Shown one piece after another: positions 6,677 through 11,563 of a stretch of DNA of 11,563 nt; within the stretch, counting starts at the first letter, position 1; every line of letters starts with the position of its first letter. The stretch comes from Klebsiella pneumoniae (GTDB taxonomy: Bacteria > Bacteroidota > Bacteroidia > Flavobacteriales > Flavobacteriaceae): assembly GCA_943325355.2 (NCBI GenBank), contig CALPPA020000037.1:1-11563 (forward strand), in the 5' to 3' direction. Made by a program: the position numbers and the translations under genes. Under the pieces are notes generated by a model. That model was given only the letters and a program-made list of their open reading frames with translations. It did no database searches and was not told where the DNA came from.

Positions 6677-6684
6677 TATCTTTG
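6677..6684 (+). promoter_or_regulatory. Bacteroidota -7 element (TATCTTTG) for kdsA
   Basis: TATCTTTG matches TAnnTTTG and ends 18 bases before the kdsA ATG at 6703. It excludes the in-frame TTG at 6682, which lies within it. No convincing -33 TTTG is visible. Confidence 0.55.
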
Positions 6685-6702
6685 CACTTTCAAAATCACT
6701 TT

Positions 6703-7521
6703 ATGAACATACACAACATTCCTCAAATAAAACATACAGATAGTGGTAACTTCTTTTTATTGGCTGGACCTTGCGCCATTGAAGGGGAAGAAATGGCAAT
6801 GCGAATTGCTGAAAAGTTAATTGGAATTACTGATAAATTAGAAATTCCTTTTGTTTTCAAAGGTTCCTTCAAGAAAGCTAATCGCTCTAGAATTGATAGT
6901 TTTTCAGGAATTGGAGATGAAAAAGCGTTGCAAATTCTTCGTAAAGTTTCGGAAACTTTTGGTGTTCCTACCGTTACTGATATTCACACTAATGAAGATG
7001 CCGCTATGGCTGCTGAATATGTTGATGTTTTACAAATCCCTGCTTTCTTGGTTCGTCAAACAGATTTAGTGGTGGCTGCTGCCAATACAGGAAAAGTCGT
7101 AAACCTGAAAAAAGGACAATTTATGAGTCCTGAAAGTATGAAACACGCCGTACAAAAAGTATTGGATTGCAACAATCAAAGCGTAATGGTGACTGACCGA
7201 GGAACGATGTTTGGCTACCAGGATATGATTGTAGATTTTCGTGGAATTCCTACAATGCAAAATTATGCCACTACGGTTCTTGACGTAACCCATTCCTTGC
7301 AACAACCCAATCAAACTGCTGGCGTAACCGGCGGAAGACCTGATATGATTGAAACCATTGCAAAAGCTGGGATCGCTGTAGGTGTGGACGGAATTTTCAT
7401 AGAAACCCATTTTGATCCTGCCAATGCAAAAAGCGATGGTGCCAATATGCTGCATTTGGACTACTTCGAAGGATTGATGACCAAGTTAGTAGCCATCAGA
7501 AAAACCATCAATCAATTTTAA
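6703..7521 (+). CDS. kdsA: 3-deoxy-8-phosphooctulonate synthase, metal-dependent type
   Basis: KdsA condenses arabinose 5-phosphate with phosphoenolpyruvate to give KDO-8-phosphate, the precursor of the LPS inner-core sugar KDO (EC 2.5.1.55). The 272-residue product shows LLAGPCAIEGEE at 19-30, FKGSFKKANRS at 52-62, TDIHTNEDA at 92-100, VLQIPAFLVRQTDL at 109-122, KGQFMSPE at 137-144 and DRGTMFGYQDMIVDFRG at 165-181. Cys24, His197, Glu234 and Asp245 match the metal ligands of the Aquifex enzyme (Cys11, His185, Glu222, Asp233), whereas the E. coli metal-independent enzyme has Asn in place of that Cys. The start is an ATG behind a TATCTTTG element. The outer-membrane protein gene begins 10 bases after the stop. 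Confidence 0.97.
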   Translation: MNIHNIPQIKHTDSGNFFLLAGPCAIEGEEMAMRIAEKLIGITDKLEIPFVFKGSFKKANRSRIDSFSGIGDEKALQILRKVSETFGVPTVTDIHTNEDAAMAAEYVDVLQIPAFLVRQTDLVVAAANTGKVVNLKKGQFMSPESMKHAVQKVLDCNNQSVMVTDRGTMFGYQDMIVDFRGIPTMQNYATTVLDVTHSLQQPNQTAGVTGGRPDMIETIAKAGIAVGVDGIFIETHFDPANAKSDGANMLHLDYFEGLMTKLVAIRKTINQF

Positions 7522-7531
7522 ATTTATTTTT

Positions 7532-8446
7532 TTGAAAACAATTTATATTTTCCAAACATTTATATTTTTATGTCTTTCTTTGAGTTCTTTTGCTCAAAAT
7601 GATACTATCGTAAAAGAAAGATACACTGCTCACAATAAAGGAAAATTTACCGTTTCTTGGGGTGGAAACAGAGAAAAATTTACAGAATCAGACATCCATT
7701 TTATGGGTGATGATTATAATTTTCTGGTTCATAATGCTGAAGCTCACGATAAACCCAAAGGTTGGCATATGGATTATATTACGCCTGGCAGAATGACGGT
7801 TCCTCAAACCAATTTTAAATTGGGTTATTTCATTACTGATAAATACAGTATTTCAATTGGAGAGGATCATATGAAATATGTAATGACACAAAACCAAACT
7901 GCTAACGTAACTGGTTATATTAATTTACCTGCTAATCAATCTGGATCTTATTACAACGGAGGTTATAATAATACACCCGTAGATATGTCTCAAAATGGTG
8001 CTCAGGAAGGTGGTTTTGAGGAAGGTACAACTCAAGAAGGTATTCCTGCTTTTCTAATGTTCGAACACACCGATGGGTTAAATTATGTTTATACAGAAAT
8101 TGCTAGACAAGACGATATTTCACATTGGTTTGGCATTAAAAACACCGATAAATTTCAAGTAAACATCAACGAAGGATTTGGAATAGGAGTCTTATATCCA
8201 AAAACCAACACTACGCTTATGGGAAAAGAAAGACACGATGCTTTTCACGTCTCGGGTTATGGAACTTCACTTAAAGCAGGTCTCAACTTGACAATTTTCA
8301 AGTATTTTACTATCGAAGGCGTTTTAAAAGGCGGATATATTAATATGCAAGATATTAGAACCACGAAAAGTTCATCTGACACTGCAAAACAGGAATTTTT
8401 CTTTGGTGAAACAATTATTGCCTTTGGAGGAATTTTAAGAGTTTAA
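7532..8446 (+). CDS. Predicted outer-membrane beta-barrel protein, TTG start
   Basis: This encodes 304 residues with an N-terminal signal MKTIYIFQTFIFLCLSLSSF followed by Ala-Gln, a usual Bacteroidota cleavage site, so it is exported. The start codon is TTG: the first in-frame ATG is residue 58, which would remove the signal, and no ATG lies between the kdsA stop and 7532. The mature protein has many aromatic-rich beta strands (KFTVSWGGNREKF, NFKLGYFITDKYSISIGEDHM, TIFKYFTIEGVLKGGYINM), a Gly/Asn/Glu-rich stretch around 130-170 that could be an extracellular loop, and the short terminal strand IIAFGGILRV. This is barrel-like, but I recognise no named family. The 10-base gap to kdsA suggests one transcript; a terminator follows at 8469-8494. 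Confidence 0.78.
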   Translation: MKTIYIFQTFIFLCLSLSSFAQNDTIVKERYTAHNKGKFTVSWGGNREKFTESDIHFMGDDYNFLVHNAEAHDKPKGWHMDYITPGRMTVPQTNFKLGYFITDKYSISIGEDHMKYVMTQNQTANVTGYINLPANQSGSYYNGGYNNTPVDMSQNGAQEGGFEEGTTQEGIPAFLMFEHTDGLNYVYTEIARQDDISHWFGIKNTDKFQVNINEGFGIGVLYPKTNTTLMGKERHDAFHVSGYGTSLKAGLNLTIFKYFTIEGVLKGGYINMQDIRTTKSSSDTAKQEFFFGETIIAFGGILRV

Positions 8447-8468
8447 TTCGATTCGTTGCTTTGAATAT

Positions 8469-8494
8469 AAAATCTCCCAAAAGGAGATTTTTTT
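8469..8494 (+). terminator. Rho-independent terminator after the kdsA unit
   Basis: AAAATCTCC (8469-8477) pairs with GGAGATTTT (8483-8491) around a CAAAA loop and runs into a T tract to 8494. Its end overlaps the stop codon of the convergent DUF1801 gene, so it may also serve the minus strand, where the complementary tract supplies Us. Confidence 0.85.
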
Positions 8495-8843
8495 ATGCGT
8501 ACAAACATCGAACTTCTAAAATCACATCTTTAAGAATTGGGTTATTAATGCTTTCTAAACTATAATACCGCATCGACTTTATAGTAGTTCTTTTTTCGCT
8601 AACTAGAAACTCTTGGTTGCGTTTCAATTGAAAACCTTTAAAAATACCAGCATCAACAAAACCTTTTTTTGGACTAGAATTTAAATAACAAAACATCTTC
8701 TTTTTATAATAAAAACATGGAATTCCCCATTTAAATAGCAACTCTAATTCTGGGATTTCTCTTTCGAAAACACTAATTAAGTGAAGCAATATTGATTGCA
8801 GTTTTTCGGGTTGTCGAAAGATATATTCATCAGTAAGTCTCAT
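8493..8843 (-). CDS. DUF1801 domain protein (YdhG/CyaY-like fold)
   Basis: This 116-residue cytoplasmic protein matches the DUF1801 pattern: an N-terminal helical part ending ELLFKWGIPCFYYKKKMFCYLN at about 34-55, then GFVDAGIFKGFQL at 61-73 and a basic C-terminal half (RTTIKSMRYYSLESIN). DUF1801 proteins have an alpha/beta fold related to YdhG and frataxin/CyaY-like domains; no enzyme activity is established for most of them. It is a single gene, convergent with the outer-membrane protein gene and divergent from hemG across a 67-base gap. Length is normal for the family, with no sign of truncation. Confidence 0.82.
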   Translation of the reverse strand: MRLTDEYIFRQPEKLQSILLHLISVFEREIPELELLFKWGIPCFYYKKKMFCYLNSSPKKGFVDAGIFKGFQLKRNQEFLVSEKRTTIKSMRYYSLESINNPILKDVILEVRCLYA

Positions 8844-8859
8844 TTTGTAAAAATAATTA

Positions 8860-8877
8860 AAAAAACTGTTGTTTTTT
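8860..8877. repeat. 7-bp hairpin in the DUF1801/hemG divergent gap
   Basis: AAAAAAC (8860-8866) and GTTTTTT (8871-8877) are perfect reverse complements around TGTT. The site is midway between two divergent starts. In such AT-rich DNA this may be chance; I see no clear TAnnTTTG element for either gene in the gap. Confidence 0.3.
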
Positions 8878-8910
8878 CCTTAAATTAGTGCAATCATAAT
8901 TTTCAGAACT

Positions 8911-9438
8911 ATGAATACTAAAATCGGAATCCTGTTCTCCACAGTTGATGGACAAACACTAAAAATTTGCAACGAACTCAAAGAAATTTTAGTCGAAAAA
9001 GGCAACGCGGTCGAATTGTTCTCGATTGAAGATTTTGACAAGAAAGTGACCGATTACGACAAGTTTATCATTGGCGCAAGCATACGTTACGGAAAACACA
9101 ACCCGAAAATTATTGAATTCATAAACGAGAATAAGTTAGCGATTGAAAAAACTGAGAATGCCTTTTTTTCCGTCAATCTTGTGGCGAGAAAACCAGAAAA
9201 AGCCAGCCCAGAAACCAATCCATATTTCATTAAATTCCTCAAAGAAATTAATTGGATTCCCAAAACATCAGCTGTATTTGCAGGAAAATTAGATTATCAA
9301 AAATATCCATTTACTGATAGATTAATGATTCAACTCATTATGTGGATGACAAAAGGACCAACCAACTCCAAAACAAAAATAGAATACACGGATTGGGACA
9401 AGGTGAAAGAATTCGCTGTTTTAATTAATAATATATGA
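8911..9438 (+). CDS. hemG: Menaquinone-dependent protoporphyrinogen IX dehydrogenase
   Basis: HemG oxidises protoporphyrinogen IX to protoporphyrin IX, the penultimate step of haem synthesis, using a flavodoxin-like FMN domain and passing electrons to quinone at the membrane. The 175-residue length is near the E. coli value (181). It shows the FMN phosphate loop FSTVDGQT at 9-16, IIGASIRYGKHNP at 53-65, and the signature SVNLVARKPEKASPETNPY at 87-105, almost identical to E. coli HemG. The segment PFTDRLMIQLIMWMTKGPT at 133-151 matches the long insertion loop that separates HemG from ordinary flavodoxins, and EYTDWDKV ends the protein. It stands divergent from DUF1801. Alternative: a flavodoxin-like paralogue, unlikely given the signature. 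Confidence 0.93.
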   Translation: MNTKIGILFSTVDGQTLKICNELKEILVEKGNAVELFSIEDFDKKVTDYDKFIIGASIRYGKHNPKIIEFINENKLAIEKTENAFFSVNLVARKPEKASPETNPYFIKFLKEINWIPKTSAVFAGKLDYQKYPFTDRLMIQLIMWMTKGPTNSKTKIEYTDWDKVKEFAVLINNI

Positions 9439-9453
9439 TGTTTATGGTTTTGC

Positions 9454-9557
9454 TTGAGTTTCTAAAAAAATTATTATAACTTTCAAGACTTTAAAAAACG
9501 AATATTTCTATTAAAAACATCTACTGGATTACTCTGTAGATTTTTTTAGAAACTCAA
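9454..9557. repeat. 104-bp element with perfect 18-bp terminal inverted repeats
   Basis: The first 18 bases (9454-9471, TTGAGTTTCT then seven A and T) are the exact reverse complement of the last 18 (9540-9557). The 68 bases between hold no gene. Inside, ATCTAC (9519-9524) and GTAGAT (9536-9541) form a terminator-like hairpin followed by Ts to 9547, sharing bases with the right arm. It sits between hemG and the transglutaminase-like gene, 13 bases before that gene's ATG. I find no target-site duplication. It could be a MITE-like remnant or a leader RNA with two alternative folds. Confidence 0.75.
9513..9547 (+). terminator. Possible terminator/attenuator inside the 104-bp element
   Basis: A 6-bp stem, ATCTAC/GTAGAT, is followed immediately by a run of Ts, with As preceding the stem. 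It would end hemG transcripts, or act as an attenuator for the next gene. The stem is short, so confidence is limited. Confidence 0.45.
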
Positions 9558-9570
9558 ATTAATCCTCAAA

Positions 9571-10362
9571 ATGAGCAGACCCCTAAGTTGGTATTTAAGA
9601 AGACATCCCCTATTGTATAAAATTAGATATCGGTTAGTATCCAAAAAATCTAGTTTAGAGTCCATCGAAAAATTTTGCTACAATGATTTTAATAAAAAAA
9701 CTGACATTCCGAATTTATTTTATGAAGTAAATAATTTAATCTTTGCGAATTCAAAAAAGGATTTAAACAATTTCGAAAAGGCCACAACTATAGCAATTTG
9801 GTTAAAAGACAATGTTAAGGGTGGACCGGGATTAGGGAAATCTTCATCCACAGCCTTAAAAAAAATGATTAATGGAGAAGGCGGTGTTTGCAGTGATTTT
9901 TCACAAATTTATTCAAATTTTTGTGTCATCAATGATATAAAAGTTAAAGAATGGGGAATGAAAAGTTTGTCTCAAGATGCAAAAGTAAGAGGCGGACATT
10001 CCTTTAATGAAGTGTATTGCCCAGAATTTCAAAAATGGATAATGATAGATGTTGCAAAGTCTATCTTATTTTATAACTCAAATAAAGACATCCCGCTGTC
10101 GACATTAGAATATATACGTCTGAAAAAAGAAGGCAAGGAAATAGCTATTACAACTATAGGAACAAAGGAAGCAGTTGAAAACAACAACGTGGAGAATATC
10201 TTTCTAATTTCAGATTCATTACCATTTGTAATCACCAATTACGATAACAAAACCATTGATTTATTAATTGACAAACTCGATTTTTTACCCGAGTCAATCA
10301 TTCATGGTATACTTATTCTCGTTGGCAAAGGGTATTGCTATGAGTTTCCAATACAAGAATAA
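9571..10362 (+). CDS. Transglutaminase-like (papain-fold) domain protein
   Basis: This 263-residue protein contains a transglutaminase-like core with the expected Cys-His-Asp triad: Cys107 in GEGGVCSDFSQIY, His143 in RGGHSFNEVY and Asp160 in KWIMIDV. Such domains in bacteria are mostly peptidases or uncharacterised hydrolases, often near envelope or polysaccharide genes. Residues 1-24 are basic (MSRPLSWYLRRHPLLYKIRY) with no clear signal peptide; the C-terminal 60 residues include a hydrophobic patch (ESIIHGILILVGKGY) but no definite membrane helix. Base composition looks more AT-rich than hemG just upstream, which hints at acquisition. The 104-bp inverted-repeat element ends 13 bases before the ATG, and a terminator follows the stop. 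The substrate is unknown. Confidence 0.82.
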   Translation: MSRPLSWYLRRHPLLYKIRYRLVSKKSSLESIEKFCYNDFNKKTDIPNLFYEVNNLIFANSKKDLNNFEKATTIAIWLKDNVKGGPGLGKSSSTALKKMINGEGGVCSDFSQIYSNFCVINDIKVKEWGMKSLSQDAKVRGGHSFNEVYCPEFQKWIMIDVAKSILFYNSNKDIPLSTLEYIRLKKEGKEIAITTIGTKEAVENNNVENIFLISDSLPFVITNYDNKTIDLLIDKLDFLPESIIHGILILVGKGYCYEFPIQE

Positions 10363-10396
10363 AAAAAAACGGTGCCAAAAGCACCGTTTATATTTT
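10361..10396. terminator. Bidirectional terminator between convergent genes
   Basis: AAACGGTGC (10367-10375) pairs perfectly with GCACCGTTT (10381-10389) around CAAAA. The minus strand then has a long T run (complement of 10361-10366 plus the stem end), and the plus strand has TTTATATTTT. It serves both the transglutaminase-like gene and the SnoaL-like lipoprotein gene. Confidence 0.88.
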
Positions 10397-10407
10397 AAAA
10401 TCAACCA

Positions 10408-10953
10408 TTATTTTTTTGGAGGCAAAGCAGCGTTTATCGGTACTCTATCTACATATTGATTGACCATATCAATTTTATCATTGGCATCAAAATGATAAGA
10501 ATTATGAATCCATTGCGTCATCGTGCCACCGCCTTTGTATTTCGCAGTCACTTGATACCAAGACAATAACCAGTATCCATCAACTGGTATATTTCCTTTT
10601 TCATTGATTTTTAATGGCAACCAAATATCTTTAGTAAAAGTAATGGTCTCAATAACATTTGTTCTTCTTTCTCTCCAATATTTATCAATGGCAGGTTTTC
10701 CTACTAAGCTATCGCCGCTGTTCCAATAAAATTTTGCATTATCAGCATACATAGACATCCAAGCATCCATATCACCTTTTGATAAAGCCTCGAGTGATTT
10801 TTTTCCGATTTCCGAGTATTTTGCGTCGGCAAATTCTACTGGTGCAACTGTTGTTGCAGTATCAGCTGTTGTTGTTGCAGATTCCATAGCTGCTTCTTTT
10901 TTGCATCCTATAAATAAGGAAGCACACAAGACAAATAAAAATAGTTTTTTCAT
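10408..10953 (-). CDS. NTF2/SnoaL-like lipoprotein
   Basis: This encodes 181 residues starting MKKLFLFVLCASLFIGCKKE, a lipoprotein signal with the anchor Cys at 17, so it is envelope-located. A Thr/Ala-rich linker (about 22-40, SATTTADTATTVAP) leads to an NTF2-like cone domain: KKSLEALSKGDMDAWMSMYADNAKFYW at 51-77, then SLVGKPAIDKYWRERR at 82-97 and the closing beta strands (DGYWLLSWYQVTAKYKGG, TMTQWIHNSYHF). SnoaL-like domains can be small-molecule isomerases or simple binding modules, and no catalytic set is evident. I rejected the longer start at 11043 because it puts 30 residues before a good signal. It is a single gene with a strong terminator downstream. Confidence 0.87.
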   Translation of the reverse strand: MKKLFLFVLCASLFIGCKKEAAMESATTTADTATTVAPVEFADAKYSEIGKKSLEALSKGDMDAWMSMYADNAKFYWNSGDSLVGKPAIDKYWRERRTNVIETITFTKDIWLPLKINEKGNIPVDGYWLLSWYQVTAKYKGGGTMTQWIHNSYHFDANDKIDMVNQYVDRVPINAALPPKK

Positions 10954-11228
10954 AAATAAAAGATTTAAGTTAGTAATATACAAATAGTTAAAAATTCTTT
11001 TTGAAAAAATACTTTTGGGGAGAATTGGGAATAAATTTAACAATAAAAAAGGGATATTACTATTTTTTTTAGAAGAAAAAGATATAAAAAGTACTGATTG
11101 TCAATTATTTATAAATATTTACTTACGCATAATTTTTAAAATTATTATTTTTAAAACTAAGTCCAAATAAGAAAAAAATGACTTTAGCCCTTAATGAAAT
11201 TGATTATATTTGTATAAAAACTACAAAA
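10954..11228. other. AT-rich divergent intergenic region
   Basis: These 275 bases between the SnoaL-like lipoprotein gene and pepT hold no credible gene. They contain a 12-bp perfect palindrome (TATTTATAAATA, 11106-11117), a 17-base dyad (ATAATTTT-T-AAAATTAT, 11129-11145) and the pepT promoter. The dyads are pure A/T and could be chance. Confidence 0.5.
11205..11212 (+). promoter_or_regulatory. Bacteroidota -7 element (TATATTTG) for pepT
   Basis: TATATTTG matches TAnnTTTG, 16 bases before the pepT ATG. TTTA at 11183-11186, 18 bases further upstream, may serve as a weak -33 box. Confidence 0.55.
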
Positions 11229-11563
11229 ATGCAACATATCATAGACCGCTTTATAAGTTACGTTATCATTGACACTGAATCCGATTCAAGTTCAGAAACT
11301 ACTCCAAGCACCGAAAAACAATGGGATTTGGCCAATAAATTAGTCGAAGAACTCAAAAGTATTGGAATGCAAGACGTTACGATTGACGACAAAGCCTATA
11401 TTATGGCTACTTTGCCTTCCAATGTCGATCACAAAGTTCCTACAATTGGATTTATTTCACACTTTGACACCACTCCAGATTTTACAGGTGCCAATGTAAA
11501 ACCACAAATTATCTCCAATTATGATGGTAAAGACATCGTTTTAAATGCCGAGCAAAATATCAT
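11229..11563 (+). CDS. pepT: Peptidase T (tripeptide aminopeptidase), N-terminal part
   Basis: The first 111 codons are present; the right edge of the window cuts the gene (a full PepT has about 410 residues). PepT is a cytoplasmic zinc aminopeptidase of family M20 that removes the N-terminal residue of tripeptides. The protein starts MQHIIDRFISYVIIDTESD, as in this family, and carries the first metal-binding motif HFDTTPDFTGANVKPQI at 78-94, with His78 and Asp80 as the expected zinc ligand and catalytic support residue. The stretch SNYDGKDIVLN at 97-107 also matches PepT. The ATG lies 16 bases after a TATATTTG promoter element. Confidence 0.94.
   Translation, partial: MQHIIDRFISYVIIDTESDSSSETTPSTEKQWDLANKLVEELKSIGMQDVTIDDKAYIMATLPSNVDHKVPTIGFISHFDTTPDFTGANVKPQIISNYDGKDIVLNAEQNI

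Noticed and set aside
7066..7455. Open frame of 129 codons on the minus strand inside kdsA
   Set aside because: It lies wholly within a confidently identified gene and resembles no protein family.
9440..9571. The 104-bp inverted-repeat unit as a confirmed insertion sequence or MITE
   Set aside because: No target-site duplication is visible next to the arms and no second copy exists in the window, so I report it only as an inverted-repeat element.
11106..11145. A/T palindromes in the gap before pepT, considered as an operator or origin-like site
   Set aside because: They consist only of A and T in a very AT-rich gap, where such symmetry arises by chance; no DnaA boxes or repeats accompany them.
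1..11563. CRISPR array, tRNA/rRNA genes, transposase or integrase genes, toxin-antitoxin or phage-defence module
   Set aside because: I looked for regularly spaced repeats, tRNA-like cloverleaf segments and defence or mobile-element genes on both strands and found none.

Overview
This is a chromosomal segment of an AT-rich Bacteroidota genome, most likely Flavobacterium or a close Flavobacteriaceae relative. The evidence is the low G+C, the Bacteroidota-type -7 promoter element TAnnTTTG in front of several genes, the many short lipoproteins beginning MKK..., the DUF5723-type envelope protein, and the prmA/clpS pairing. I see no mobile-element genes, RNA genes or CRISPR array.

Layout. Minus strand, 1-2896: pyrD (pyrimidine synthesis) followed by a hydroxymethylglutaryl-CoA lyase-family gene. 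Behind its own promoter comes a two-gene envelope unit, a small lipoprotein overlapping by ATGA a DUF5723-like exported protein that runs off the left edge. Plus strand, 3131-4915: prmA, a small SAM methyltransferase and clpS, ending at a strong bidirectional hairpin. Minus strand, 5038-6011: two half-size YeeE/YedE membrane proteins that together look like one split sulfur-compound transporter. Plus strand, 6177-8446: a small lipoprotein, kdsA (KDO-8-phosphate synthase of the metal-dependent type) and a predicted outer-membrane protein that starts at TTG, an envelope/LPS-flavoured group. Then come a DUF1801 gene (minus), hemG (plus), a 104-bp inverted-repeat element, a transglutaminase-like gene (plus), an NTF2/SnoaL-like lipoprotein (minus), and the start of pepT (plus) cut by the right edge.

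Most genes are housekeeping: nucleotide, haem and LPS precursor synthesis, ribosomal-protein methylation, N-end-rule proteolysis, peptide breakdown. I found no convincing undescribed multi-gene system. The more unusual items are the perfect 18-bp inverted repeat whose right arm doubles as a terminator stem just before the transglutaminase-like gene, the dyads in the divergent control region at 6036-6096, the kdsA-linked lipoprotein with a Cys-Cys motif, the HMG-CoA lyase homologue with altered active-site positions, and a methyltransferase lodged between prmA and clpS.
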